From: Uliginosibacterium sp. 31-16
GTDB lineage: Bacteria > Pseudomonadota > Gammaproteobacteria > Burkholderiales > Rhodocyclaceae
DNA: 64,000 nucleotides
Reading direction: 5' to 3'
Assembly: GCF_030730865.1 (NCBI RefSeq)
Contig: NZ_JAVALZ010000001.1
Coordinates: 1,240,001 to 1,304,000, forward strand
Part shown: positions 8,956 to 17,718 of the stretch, in pieces
Layout: each line of letters opens with the position of its first letter
How positions within the stretch are numbered: the stretch's first letter is position 1
Position numbers and translations under genes: made by a program
The notes under the pieces: model-generated
What the model was told of the DNA's origin: nothing
Database searches by the model: none
The model's input: the letters and a program-made list of their open reading frames with translations, nothing else

Positions 8956-8980
8956 TAAAAATGGCGCCCGGAGGCGCCAT
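8956..8980 (-). terminator. Terminator downstream of the esterase pair
   Basis: ATGGCGCC / GGCGCCAT stem with a 4-base loop, followed on the minus strand by TTTTTATT. It closes the esterase gene ending at 9004. The same 8-base stem recurs in the terminator at 11063. Confidence 0.8.
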
Positions 8981-9003
8981 GAGAGGGGTATCAGCCGGGG
9001 GGC

Positions 9004-9960
9004 TCAGGGCATCATGTTATTGGCGCCAAGCCAGGCAGCGAACAGATTGGGCCATTCGCTGGCCGATCCGGTCGCCTGACGGATACCAAAACCATGCCCA
9101 CTGGCGCGGAATACATGGATTTCAGCTGGCACGCCGGATGCGCGCAGCGCCCGGTAAAAGCTCACGCTGTTATCCGGCGGTACCGAAGTGTCGTCGTTGG
9201 CACAGGCCAGGAAGCTTGGCGGTGTGGTTTTGGTGACATGCTGCTCGGCCGAGAATTCGGCGATCAACTCGGGTGCCGGTTGCTTGCTGCCAAGCAGAAG
9301 CTCGCGAGACTGGGCGTGAGTCAGCTTGTCGGTCATGCTGATCACCGGATAGAGCAGGCCAAGAAAATCGGGCCTGGCCGAGAGTTTGTCGGCTTCGTCG
9401 CGCGGCGTGTAGACCGCCTTGTCGAACTGTGTGCCCAGCGTGGCGGCCAGATTGCCGCCCGCCGACATGCCGATCACGCCGACCCGGCTGGCATCCAGTT
9501 TCCATTCGGCAGCGTTAGCGCGGATCAGCCGGATGGCCCGCTGAGCGTCCTGCAGGGGGACATTCTGGCGATTGGCATGGCCTTCGCCGGGCAAGCGGTA
9601 TTTCAGTACGAATGCAGTGATGCCTTTGGCATTCATTGCGCGGGCAATGTCGACACCTTCCTTGTCTGTCACCACGCGTGCGTAGGCGCCACCCGGCATG
9701 ATCAGCAGCGCGGTGCCATTTGGTTTGGCCGCGACATAGGCGGTCATTGTCGGGTTGAGAACGTTGGTATAAGCACGATCCCTGATGGCCGGATCCTTGC
9801 TGCGCTCGGTTGCGGTTTCGACGAGCGTGAGGTTTTCCGAGCCGGGCGCCGTGCTCGCCCATAGCCGGGTTTCCTGCTGGTCTGCCAGCGGCGCAGCGGT
9901 GGCCAGGGTCGTGGCGAATGCCATGACCAGACCGGTCAGGCTGTATGCAATGAGTTTCAT
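9004..9960 (-). CDS. Secreted alpha/beta-hydrolase, xylan/acetyl esterase-like (second of pair)
   Basis: A 318-residue exported esterase of the BD-FAE/XynB-like hydrolase group that deacetylates plant sugars. The signal peptide (MKLIAYSLTGLVMAFATTLATA) ends near residue 22. The oxyanion-hole segment LIMPGGAYARVV is at 87-98, the nucleophile Ser166 is in GMSAGGN, the acid lies in ANDDTSVPP and the catalytic His in SGHGFGI. It follows a paralogue by 29 bases. With the GH28 polygalacturonase at 41 kb it hints at use of plant cell-wall material. The substrate is inference. Confidence 0.83.
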   Translation of the reverse strand: MKLIAYSLTGLVMAFATTLATAAPLADQQETRLWASTAPGSENLTLVETATERSKDPAIRDRAYTNVLNPTMTAYVAAKPNGTALLIMPGGAYARVVTDKEGVDIARAMNAKGITAFVLKYRLPGEGHANRQNVPLQDAQRAIRLIRANAAEWKLDASRVGVIGMSAGGNLAATLGTQFDKAVYTPRDEADKLSARPDFLGLLYPVISMTDKLTHAQSRELLLGSKQPAPELIAEFSAEQHVTKTTPPSFLACANDDTSVPPDNSVSFYRALRASGVPAEIHVFRASGHGFGIRQATGSASEWPNLFAAWLGANNMMP

Positions 9961-9989
9961 GGTTTTGTCCCTGTCTTCTCTGGCGCTGT

Positions 9990-10946
9990 TCAGTTCAGGA
10001 TGCCGATGGCCTTTAGCCATTCGGTTGCGAAATTCGGCCATCTCGATACCGGCATCTGACGGGTGTCACGAATGCCGAAGCCGTGATTGCCATCCTTGAA
10101 TATGTGCATTTCAACCGGAACACCGGCCTGGCGCAGGGCCAGGAAATAGCTCAGTCCGTTTTCAGGCGAAACGGCAGGATCGTCGTTGGCCAGGGTGATG
10201 AATGTCGGCGGATTGTCCTTGGTGACGTGCAGGTTTGCCGAATAGGCCTGGATCTGCTCCGCCGATGGCGTCTTGCCGATCAGATTGGTGCGCGACTCCA
10301 TATGCGTCACCTTTTCATCCATGCTGACCACCGGGTAGAGCAGCATCAGGAAATCGGGACGTGCGCTGAGTTTGTCGGCTTCGTCGACCGGCGCATAAAC
10401 CTTTTTTGCGAACTCGGCACCGAGTGTGGCGCCCATGTGACCGGCGGCTGAAGCACCGAGGAAGCCGATGCGGTTCGGGTCCAGCCCCCATTCCCTGGCG
10501 CGGCTGCGCACCAGACGTACTGCGCGCTGGGCATCTTCGAGAGGGACGTCGGCACCGTTCTGGTGGCCTTCGGCGGGCAGGCGGTATTGCAGCAACAGCA
10601 CGGTCACGCCGTAGGGATTGAGCCAGCGCGCCATTTCGCCGGCCTCCTTGTCGAGCACGATGCGCGTGTAGGCGCCGCCGGGAGCAACGATGACGGCCGC
10701 GCCATTGGGTTTGTCCGGCACAAAGGCCGTGAGGTTCGGTTTGATCACCCCGGTGATCGCACGGTCCGGCCAATACAGCACCTTGCTGCGTTCGGTTACC
10801 GTCAGGGTGGCCGTGGATGCTTCGGAACCCGGTGCGACACCAGGCCACAGATCAATTACGTCACGGGTTTTCAGCGGTGCCGCAGTGGCACTTGTGGCGC
10901 ACAGTACCAGTGCGGTCAGCAGACCGCCTTTCCAGGATTTCAACAT
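9990..10946 (-). CDS. Secreted alpha/beta-hydrolase, paralogue of the next gene (first of pair)
   Basis: A 318-residue exported hydrolase of equal length and plan to the gene ending at 9004: signal peptide to about residue 23, VAPGGAYTRIV, DVPLEDAQRAVRLVR, ANDDPAVSP and GNHGFGI. The nucleophile elbow reads GASAAGH instead of GxSxG, so the last Gly (residue 168) is Ala while Ser166 is kept. AGGAG sits before the ATG at 10946. The two genes arose by tandem duplication and have diverged, perhaps for different acetylated substrates. Confidence 0.82.
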   Translation of the reverse strand: MLKSWKGGLLTALVLCATSATAAPLKTRDVIDLWPGVAPGSEASTATLTVTERSKVLYWPDRAITGVIKPNLTAFVPDKPNGAAVIVAPGGAYTRIVLDKEAGEMARWLNPYGVTVLLLQYRLPAEGHQNGADVPLEDAQRAVRLVRSRAREWGLDPNRIGFLGASAAGHMGATLGAEFAKKVYAPVDEADKLSARPDFLMLLYPVVSMDEKVTHMESRTNLIGKTPSAEQIQAYSANLHVTKDNPPTFITLANDDPAVSPENGLSYFLALRQAGVPVEMHIFKDGNHGFGIRDTRQMPVSRWPNFATEWLKAIGILN

Positions 10947-11062
10947 TGCGTCTCCTCGCAGGAATTGCTCTATGTCCGACAACAAAACAAATGTCAGGCA
11001 ACAATAGTCTTGCGTGACCGGTCCCTGAATCAGCACAAACCCTAGCCGCTCAAGCAGACATG

Positions 11063-11087
11063 AAAATGGCGCCCGCAGGCGCCATTC
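11063..11087 (-). terminator. Terminator of the nitronate monooxygenase gene
   Basis: AATGGCGCC / GGCGCCATT stem with a CGCA loop, followed on the minus strand by TTTC. It lies 23 bases after the stop at 11110. Confidence 0.72.
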
Positions 11088-11109
11088 GTCTTTTCGTTGC
11101 AGTGCCCAC

Positions 11110-12279
11110 TCAGGCCGGCTTGCCTTCAACCCTGCCGGTCAGCAGCATTTCCAGCAGTTCGCGCACCGGGCGGATTTCGTCGCCGAAGGGCAGCTTGCCT
11201 TTGCCACGGAAGAACAGCCCCTGGGCCACGTCGCCCATCTGCGCAGCGGCGAGCTGCTTGTCGATGCAGAACTGGCCGAATTTGGCGAGCTTGTCACGCA
11301 GGCCGCATTGCAGCAGGCAGTCGAAGCGCTGCGAGCAGGTGCGGCCCTGTGCGGCGCATTCGGCGGCCTTCTGCAGCATGCCTTCGCGGTTGAGGTAGCG
11401 ATCCAGCCAGGCCGTGCGCACGGCGCGCGCCGGCAGACCCGCCACGCTCATGAATTCCACCACGTCTTCAGGCTTGGCTTCGGCCAGCACGCGCTTGAAT
11501 TCGGGGGCGGCGTCGCTTTCTTCGGTCACGGCAAAGGCGGTGCCGACCTGCACACCGGAAGCGCCCAGACCGATCAGCTCCTTGATGCGTGCCAGCGAAT
11601 TGATGCCGCCGGCTGCGATCAGCGGGATCTCGCCGCGCTTGAGGCCGAGCTTGTCGAGTGCCTCCACGCATTCGGGCAGTACGGTTTCCATGTCGAAACG
11701 CTGGTTACCCGTCTCGACCAGATTCGCTGCGCCGAGGTGGCCGCCGGCCCAGCCCGGATGCTCCAGCACGATGGCGTCCGGCAGACGGTTCTTGCGCATC
11801 CAGCGCTTCACCACCAGCGACACGCCGCGCGCATCCGACAGGATCGGGATCAGCGCCACATCCTTGAAATCTTCAACCAGCTCCGGCAGATCCAGCGGCA
11901 AACCGGCGCCCACCACGATGGCATTCGCACCCGACTGGCAGGCCTGACGCACCAGCTCGGCATACTGGCTCACCGCGCGCATCACGTTCACTGCCACCAC
12001 ACCGGCGCCCCTGGCGCGCTCCAGTGCAGCCTTGACCTCGCGGTCCAGCGCTTCGAGGTTGGCCTTGTCGATCAGCTCGCGCGTGGCGTTCTCGGTGCGC
12101 GCCATCAGATCCTTGTGCAGGCGGCGCAGATCGACGCTGGCAATCGTGCCGACACCGCCTTCTGCTGCCACGGCACCGGCCAGACCATGGGCCGACACAC
12201 CAACGCCCATGCCGCCTTGCACGACAGGAAGCAGCGACTTGCCACGCAGCAGGAGGGACGGCAAAGAATGAGCAATCAT
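11110..12279 (-). CDS. Nitronate monooxygenase family FMN enzyme
   Basis: A 389-residue TIM-barrel flavoprotein related to 2-nitropropane dioxygenase, which oxidises alkyl nitronates to carbonyl compounds and nitrite. Seen are the N-terminal LLPVVQGGMGVGVSAHGLAG, VAVNVMRAVS, the HPGWAGGHLG segment with the catalytic His region, and the FMN phosphate site IAAGGINS / GASGVQVGTAF. The C-terminal 90 residues carry several Cys (CAAQGRTC, CLLQCGL) as in the long bacterial subgroup. Start 12279 puts MIAHSLPSLL at the N-terminus. Divergent from a truncated haemoglobin. Confidence 0.9.
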   Translation of the reverse strand: MIAHSLPSLLLRGKSLLPVVQGGMGVGVSAHGLAGAVAAEGGVGTIASVDLRRLHKDLMARTENATRELIDKANLEALDREVKAALERARGAGVVAVNVMRAVSQYAELVRQACQSGANAIVVGAGLPLDLPELVEDFKDVALIPILSDARGVSLVVKRWMRKNRLPDAIVLEHPGWAGGHLGAANLVETGNQRFDMETVLPECVEALDKLGLKRGEIPLIAAGGINSLARIKELIGLGASGVQVGTAFAVTEESDAAPEFKRVLAEAKPEDVVEFMSVAGLPARAVRTAWLDRYLNREGMLQKAAECAAQGRTCSQRFDCLLQCGLRDKLAKFGQFCIDKQLAAAQMGDVAQGLFFRGKGKLPFGDEIRPVRELLEMLLTGRVEGKPA

Positions 12280-12383
12280 GGGGAAACCTCTGAAAATGCG
12301 GAATAATTCACACATGAGCTTACTGGAGCCATGCTGCAGCGGGCTTGACCCTGCACAAGCCCGAGACTTTCCCCGGAACCGAC

Positions 12384-12773
12384 ATGAGCCCTGAAACTAC
12401 GCCTTTTGCCGAACTCGGCGGTGAAGCTGTCCTGCGCCGTCTGGTGGACCGTTTCTACGATCTGATGGACGAGTTGCCCGAGGCCTACGTGATCCGCAAG
12501 CTGCACCAGGAGGATCTTGCCAGCGCCCGGCAGAAGCTCTTCGAGTATTTCAGCGGCTGGCTGGGTGGCCCGCCCCTGTTTGAAGCGAAGTACGGCCATC
12601 CGCGCATGCGCGCCCGCCACATGCCGTTTGCGATTGGCACTGCCGAGCGTGATGCCTGGCTGCTGTGCATGGCGCAGGCGTTTGATGAGGTACTGCCGGC
12701 GGGGGCTGCGCGCGATGCGTTCTGGCAGCGGGTGGTTGATCTGGCGGATTTCATGCGCAACCGCGAAGGCTGA
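12384..12773 (+). CDS. Group II truncated haemoglobin
   Basis: A 129-residue haem protein of the TrHbO/Pgb-type. GGEAVLRRLVDRFYDLMDEL carries the B-helix with Tyr, FEYFSGWLGGPPLF the E-helix, and GHPRMRARHMPFAIG the proximal His, followed by the conserved Trp in RDAWLLCMAQAF. The group handles oxygen, NO or peroxide chemistry. The ATG at 12384 starts the family-length protein. It faces the nitronate monooxygenase gene over a 104-base shared promoter region, which would suit nitrogen-oxide stress; that is inference. Confidence 0.9.
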   Translation: MSPETTPFAELGGEAVLRRLVDRFYDLMDELPEAYVIRKLHQEDLASARQKLFEYFSGWLGGPPLFEAKYGHPRMRARHMPFAIGTAERDAWLLCMAQAFDEVLPAGAARDAFWQRVVDLADFMRNREG

Positions 12774-12824
12774 CGTGCGTCCAAGAGGATAATCGCGACT
12801 TCATTTTTGCTGTCGGAGAATCCC

Positions 12825-13252
12825 ATGAGCAATCCCTTGCCCCCGCGCTATGGCGCCCCGATTACCCTGGCTGAAGCAAAGCGCGTGATGGCGGCTGCCG
12901 AGGCGGAATGCGCGAAGCAGGGCGACTGGCCGATGGTGATTGCCATCGTCGATGGCAGCGCCAATCTGGTGATGCTGCGCAGGCGCTGGACCATGCCCAG
13001 CACGCCAGTCTGGAAGTTGCTCCGTTCAAGGCCGCGACCGCCGCACGATTCCGTCGCCCGACCAAGGTGTTCGAGGATGCGGTAGCCGGTGGGGGTCTGG
13101 GCCTGCGCATGTTGTCGATGCCGAACGTGTGCTGCGTGGAAGGCGGCCTGCCTTTGCTGCGCAACGGCGAGGTGATCGGCGCAATCGGCGTGTCCGGCAT
13201 GAACGCGGCGCAGGACGGAATCATTGCCGCGGCGGGCGTGGCGGCTTTGTAA
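12825..13252 (+). pseudogene. GlcG/HbpS (DUF336) family gene broken by a frameshift
   Basis: The first part reads ITLAEAKRVMAAAEAEC through VAIVDGSANLVMLRR-like sequence in one frame. The rest (LDHAQHASLEVAPFKAATAARFRR to the Gly-rich end GVSGMNAAQDGI) is in another frame. The break falls at about 12975-12990 in a GCGC-repeat (CTGCGCAGGCGCTGG); removing two bases would restore the usual LRRLDHAQ. A GGAGAA site precedes the ATG. Family members bind haem or accompany glycolate genes. Either a real pseudogene or a sequencing/assembly error in a GC-rich run. Confidence 0.8.
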
Positions 13253-13587
13253 GAATCGGGGGCCGATCTGCACCCTCTTGCAGACCGGCTTCTGGCGGGC
13301 GCCTTCAAGGTACATGCCCGGAAAACCGCGTATCGCGGCGCTGTGCAGGCATCCTGCCTGTTTCGCAAGGCGGGGAGCGGCTCTGCAAAGGGGTATGCCG
13401 TAAGGCTTTCTGGCTGCCCGCGTGGCCAGTCAAGAAACGCGGCGGGCCGACGTTGCTGCAGGCAAGCAGCGGTTTTGATCACGCGATTGAAAATGCCAAT
13501 TGGCAGACCTGCCGGGCGTGATCCAAGCTGGAATCAACGGGCCGTTGCGAGCCTGCCGCATTCACCCCAGACAGAGTCGAGACCATC
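13253..13587. other. Intergenic stretch with a weak REP-like repeat
   Basis: No gene is seen. At about 13345-13430 it holds GCAGGCATCCTGCCTG and GAGCGGCTCTGC, resembling the intergenic repeat found elsewhere in the window. Confidence 0.35.
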
Positions 13588-13755
13588 ATGCCCAACCTGC
13601 ACCGTTCCGCCCGTGCCCCGACCCCGCCCTCCCGTTTCCAGCCGATGCCGCTGGTGAGCGTGTTCCTGTCCCTGATCGGGCGACGCAACCGCAAGCCGCG
13701 CGCCATGCCGAATCCGGACTGGGAGCAGGATGAACCGATGACGGGGCTGTCCTGA
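13588..13755 (+). CDS. Small basic hypothetical protein
   Basis: A 55-residue reading frame starting MPNLHRSARAPTPPSRF and ending with an acidic tail (PNPDWEQDEPMTGLS). The middle LVSVFLSLIGRRNRKPR is hydrophobic then basic. I do not recognise it. Its TGA is a single base from the end of rep on the opposite strand, a tight convergent arrangement that favours a real gene. The ribosome binding site is weak (GAG about 9 bases upstream). Confidence 0.45.
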   Translation: MPNLHRSARAPTPPSRFQPMPLVSVFLSLIGRRNRKPRAMPNPDWEQDEPMTGLS

Positions 13756-13756
13756 G

Positions 13757-15757
13757 TCAGGACTGAGCGGGGCTCTTGTTCGAGCCGAGCATCGCCCGCA
13801 GGCCGGCGAGCTTGGCGCGACCTTCCTCCTGCGTGACCGGTGCGGCGTCCTTGTCGGCGCGACGCAGGCCGTCGCCCATTTCGTCGACGAAGCGTGAGAG
13901 CTCGACCATGCGGATCTCGCCGCCGAAGCGCCGGCGCTCGCAGGCGGTGATGGTCAGGCTGCGCTGCGCGCGGGTCACGCCCACGTACATGAGGCGGCGC
14001 TCTTCCTCGATCTTGTCCTCGTCGATGCTGGACTGGTGGGGCAGCAGACCCTCTTCCACGCCGATCAGGAATACGTGGCCGAACTCCAGCCCCTTGCTGG
14101 CGTGCAGCGTGGCGAGCTGCACGGCGTCCGCGTCTTCCTCATTGCCCTTGTCGAGCATGTTGATCAGCGCGATGGTCTGCACCAGATCGTGCAGGGTCTT
14201 CTGGTCTTCTTCGCCCTTGCGGCTGAGCCATTCGACGAAATCGCGCACGTTGCGCCAGCGGTTCTGGGCGTCGCGTACTTCAAAGCTTTCCATCAGCCAG
14301 GCTTCGTAGCCGATGGTGCGCAGCAGGTCTTCGAGCAGCACGCCGGCGGGCTCCTTGTGGGCGCGGTGGGCGAGCTGCTGGATGTAGTGGCCGAATTTGC
14401 GCACGCCTTCGAGCTGGCGTGCGGCAAGGTGCTCGGCGATGCCTTCCTCGAAGGCCGCACCAAACAGGCTGACATGCCGCGTGCCGGCGTAGTTGCCGAG
14501 CGCCTCCAGGGTGGCCGCACCCACGCCGCGGCGCGGTGTGGTGATGGCGCGGATGAAGGCCAGATCATCATCTTCGTTGGCCATCAGGCGCAGATAGGAG
14601 AGCAGGTCGCGGATCTCGGCCCGGTCAAAGAAGCTCTGCCCGCCGGACATGACATACGGAATGCGGTGATTGCGCAGCTGGGTTTCGATGATGCGGGCCT
14701 GATGATTGCCGCGGTACAGGATGGCGTAGTCGGAAAAGTGGGTCTTGTTTTCGAACTTGTGTGCGGTGAGCTTCATTGCCACCAGCTCGGCCTCGTGATC
14801 CGGGTCGCGCGCCAGGGTGATGTGGATCGGCTCGCCCAGACCGTGCTCGCTCCACAATTTCTTCTCGAAGAGTTTCTCGTTGTTGGCGATCAGGGTGTTG
14901 GCGGCGTTCAGGATGCGGTTGCTGGAGCGGTAGTTCTGCTCCAGCTTGATCACCTTCAGGCGCGGGTAGTCCTTCTGCAACAGGTTGAGGTTCTCCACGT
15001 CGGCGCCACGCCAGGCGTAGATGGCCTGATCGTCGTCGCCCACGGCAGTGAAGGCGCCGCGATCGCTGGCGATCTGGCGCAGCAGTTTGTACTGGGCACG
15101 GTTGGTGTCCTGATACTCGTCGATCAGCAGATAGCGCAGCTTGTTCTGCCAGCGCTCCCGCGCCTCCGGATGATCGTCGAAGAGGCGCACCGGCAGAGCG
15201 ATCAGATCGTCGAAATCCACGCCCTGATAGGCGCGCAGGGTTTTCTCGTAAGCCCGGTAGAGCTTTGCCGCCGCATTGCTGGCTTCGTCGGTGACCAGCC
15301 GGTCGGCTTCAGAGGGTGTGATCAGTGCATTCTTCCAGCCCGAGATGGCCCACTGGATGGCCTTGGTGGTGGCCTTGTCGGCATTGCCGGACAGCTCGGT
15401 GATGATCTGCAGGATGTCCGCTGAATCGAGAATCGAGAACTGCGGCTTGAGGCCGACCAGCTTGGCCTCCTGACGCACGATGCGCACCCCCAGCGAGTGG
15501 AAGGTGCACACCGTGAGCTGCTTGGCCGAGCGAGTATCGAGCAGCTTGCCGACGCGCTCCTGCATCTCGTGAGCAGCCTTGTTGGTGAAGGTGATGGCGG
15601 CGATGTTGCGTGCCTCCAGCCCGCACTCCTGCACCATGTAGGCGATCTTCTGGGTGATCACGCGCGTCTTGCCGCTGCCCGCGCCGGCGAGCACGAGGCA
15701 GGGGCCGTCGAGGTACTTCACGGCTTCGCGCTGGGGGGCATTCAGGTGGGAGAGCAT
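13757..15757 (-). CDS. rep: ATP-dependent DNA helicase Rep
   Basis: A 666-residue SF1A 3'-5' helicase that helps the replisome pass protein barriers. Motif I is CLVLAGAGSGKTRVI, motif II LLIDEYQDT, motif III VGDDDQAIYAWRGAD, motif IV KLEQNYRSSNRIL, motif V LATLHASKGLEFGHVF and motif VI RLMYVGVTRAQRSL. HQSSIDEDKIEEERR is closer to E. coli Rep than to UvrD. An ATG ten codons upstream (15787) is an alternative start; 15757 matches the family N-terminus. Convergent with the small gene at 13588. Confidence 0.95.
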   Translation of the reverse strand: MLSHLNAPQREAVKYLDGPCLVLAGAGSGKTRVITQKIAYMVQECGLEARNIAAITFTNKAAHEMQERVGKLLDTRSAKQLTVCTFHSLGVRIVRQEAKLVGLKPQFSILDSADILQIITELSGNADKATTKAIQWAISGWKNALITPSEADRLVTDEASNAAAKLYRAYEKTLRAYQGVDFDDLIALPVRLFDDHPEARERWQNKLRYLLIDEYQDTNRAQYKLLRQIASDRGAFTAVGDDDQAIYAWRGADVENLNLLQKDYPRLKVIKLEQNYRSSNRILNAANTLIANNEKLFEKKLWSEHGLGEPIHITLARDPDHEAELVAMKLTAHKFENKTHFSDYAILYRGNHQARIIETQLRNHRIPYVMSGGQSFFDRAEIRDLLSYLRLMANEDDDLAFIRAITTPRRGVGAATLEALGNYAGTRHVSLFGAAFEEGIAEHLAARQLEGVRKFGHYIQQLAHRAHKEPAGVLLEDLLRTIGYEAWLMESFEVRDAQNRWRNVRDFVEWLSRKGEEDQKTLHDLVQTIALINMLDKGNEEDADAVQLATLHASKGLEFGHVFLIGVEEGLLPHQSSIDEDKIEEERRLMYVGVTRAQRSLTITACERRRFGGEIRMVELSRFVDEMGDGLRRADKDAAPVTQEEGRAKLAGLRAMLGSNKSPAQS

Positions 15758-16026
15758 CAGGGGCGGACTGCGTGGGGGAAGGGGCATTTTACCCCATCAA
15801 GCCATGCCCTCAGGTCTGGTTCTCGGAGGCCGCAAACGGGCGTTCCGGCGTGCCTGCCCTTCGGTCTGTTATCTATTAAAATCAATGGCTTGAGCTTTGT
15901 TTTTGGGGCGAACAAACCGCCGGTCGGTCACTCCGACACAAATTGAATTTATCTATTCGCTATCGCAAGGCAAAACCACAGAATGAGAGTGACTTTTTTC
16001 ACACTTTCCTGCTTTGGAGCTCCGCG

Positions 16027-16548
16027 ATGAACAGCCCCGACACATCCGCTTTCGTGCCGCGCAAGACCTCGTTCGGTGCGCGCCTGCTCGCCAACCATGA
16101 CACCACCCTGCCTTCGGGCCTGCGCCGCCTGCTGTTGCTGGCCGACGGGCAGCGCACCGTGTTCACCCTGAGCCAGATGATGCCCGACCGCGATGTGCCG
16201 GCCGATCTGCAGGACTTGCTCAAGCGTGGTCTGCTCGAAGATGGCAGCGTGCGCCTGGCGCCGCCCGCGGCAGATCGCATGGGGGCTGCCAGCGACACCG
16301 ATCCGGATCTGCCGCAGGGCTGGGAATCGGCATCCGGTTTCATGGTGTCACGCGCCCGCGAAACGCTGGGGGTGATGGCCCTTGATGTGATCGACGCACT
16401 GGAGCAGGCCAACGACCCCGAGGCCGCGCGTGTCGCCATGAGTCAGTGGTACAAAGCCATGCGCAGTTCGCGCGAAGGGCGCGAGCAGGCCGATGTGGAT
16501 CGCATCAAGGCCGCCGCGCTGCTCAAGGCCAGCCAGTCCGCCATCTGA
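16027..16548 (+). CDS. Conserved-looking hypothetical protein
   Basis: A 173-residue soluble protein that I do not recognise. It starts MNSPDTSAFVPRKTSFGARL, with a central SRARETLGVMALDVIDALEQ helix and a charged C-terminal helix (REGREQADVDRIKAAALL). The first 85 residues (LRRLLLLADGQRTVFTLSQMM, then LQDLLKRGLLEDG) look like a winged-helix or PleD-like N-terminal module often seen in betaproteobacterial cytosolic proteins. No signal peptide. GGAG precedes the ATG; its own terminator follows, so it is monocistronic. Confidence 0.75.
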   Translation: MNSPDTSAFVPRKTSFGARLLANHDTTLPSGLRRLLLLADGQRTVFTLSQMMPDRDVPADLQDLLKRGLLEDGSVRLAPPAADRMGAASDTDPDLPQGWESASGFMVSRARETLGVMALDVIDALEQANDPEAARVAMSQWYKAMRSSREGREQADVDRIKAAALLKASQSAI

Positions 16549-16570
16549 ATCAGTCCTCCCGTAGCACCTT

Positions 16571-16604
16571 GAGCCCTGTCGTTAGCGAACGGCAGGGCTC
16601 TTTT
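16571..16604 (+). terminator. Terminator after the 16027 gene
   Basis: GAGCCCTGTCG pairs with CGGCAGGGCTC (one G-U), followed by TTTTGTGT, 22 bases past the stop. Confidence 0.85.
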
Positions 16605-16610
16605 GTGTGA

Positions 16611-16740
16611 CATGCCTGAAGATCCGCTCCCACGCTTGATTGGCGGGAGGCCTGCCTGAAAAAGTCCGATGGGAAAGGTTCTTCAGAGGGACTCTCCGCG
16701 CAGCCCTGCTGCATGCGGTTCTTCAGCCATGCAGGTGGCG
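16611..16740. repeat. REP-like intergenic repeat, about two units
   Basis: CATGCCTGAAGATCCGC, GGCCTGCCTGAA and later GCATGCGGTTCTTCAGCCATGC form imperfect inverted units that recur in other gaps of the window. Confidence 0.55.
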
Positions 16741-16765
16741 CATGTCCGCAGCAGGTGCCCGGATT

Positions 16766-17692
16766 TCATTTCGCCTGCGGGCCGGGCGCGGGCCGCGCAT
16801 CTTCACGGTGCTGGCGTGCCATGTCGGTAAAGGCGCGCACATAGTCGATGCCGGCATCCGCCTCGCGAATGCCGAGGAAGATCTGCTTGGGTACGCCGCG
16901 TTTGCCCAGCCGCACCGGCGTGAGCTTCAGCTTCGGAGCGTATTCCTCCACCAGCCAGCGCGGCAGGGCCGCGACGCCGCGGCCACTGGCCACCATCTGC
17001 AGCATGATGTCGGTGGTCTCGATGGTCTTGTGGCGGCGCGGGCTGATGCCGGCGGGGGTGAGGAACTGTGTATAGATGTCCAGCCGGTCGATGGCCACCG
17101 GATAGGTGATCAGGATTTCTTCGGAAAGCTGCCCGGGCGCTATCCATTCTGCCGTGCGCAAGGGGTGCTGCGGCCCCACCACCAGCACCTGTTCGTAATC
17201 GAACACCGGCTCGAAAACCAATCCCGGTTTGTAGAGCGGATCGGGCGTGACCAGCATGTCGATCTCGTGGCCGAACAGCGCGCCGATCCCGCCGAACTGG
17301 AATTTCTGCTTCACGTCCACATCCACGTCCGGCCAGGCGGCAAGGTAGGGCGAGACGATCTTCAGCAGCCATTGATAGCAGGGGTGGCATTCCATGCCGA
17401 TGCGCAGGGTGCCGCGCTCGCCCTGGGCGAACTGCTGCAGGCGTGCCTCGGCAAACTCCAGCTGGGGCAGCAGGCGCCTGGCGGTGGCCAGCAGGTATTC
17501 CCCGGCCTGGGTGGGGCGCAGGCTGCGTCCTTCGCGATGCCACACCGGCGTGCCGAGCTGGTCTTCCAGCTTGCGCATGGCATGGCTCAGCGCGGATTGC
17601 GTCAGATGCAGCGTGTCGGCCGCAGCGGTCAGCGAGCCCTGGCGGTCGACCTCGCGCAGGATAGCCAGATGGATGCGTTCAAGGGTTGCCAT
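16766..17692 (-). CDS. metR: LysR-type regulator MetR
   Basis: A 308-residue LysR activator of methionine genes that responds to homocysteine. The winged HTH lies in residues 1-60 (HLAILREVDRQGSLTAAADTLHLTQSALSHAM). The effector domain has GTLRIGMECHPCYQWLLKIV, which is typical of MetR. It is divergent from metE over about 100 bases that contain two MetR-like palindromes, one adjoining its own start, so it probably also represses itself. Confidence 0.93.
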   Translation of the reverse strand: MATLERIHLAILREVDRQGSLTAAADTLHLTQSALSHAMRKLEDQLGTPVWHREGRSLRPTQAGEYLLATARRLLPQLEFAEARLQQFAQGERGTLRIGMECHPCYQWLLKIVSPYLAAWPDVDVDVKQKFQFGGIGALFGHEIDMLVTPDPLYKPGLVFEPVFDYEQVLVVGPQHPLRTAEWIAPGQLSEEILITYPVAIDRLDIYTQFLTPAGISPRRHKTIETTDIMLQMVASGRGVAALPRWLVEEYAPKLKLTPVRLGKRGVPKQIFLGIREADAGIDYVRAFTDMARQHREDARPAPGPQAK

Positions 17693-17697
17693 TTGTG

Positions 17698-17710
17698 TGA
17701 ATTCTGTTCA
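17698..17710. promoter_or_regulatory. MetR box (TGAA-N5-TTCA) next to metR
   Basis: TGAATTCTGTTCA is an exact match to the E. coli MetR consensus TGAANNNNNTTCA and begins a few bases upstream of the metR ATG. Confidence 0.75.
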
Positions 17711-17718
17711 TGGATTGA

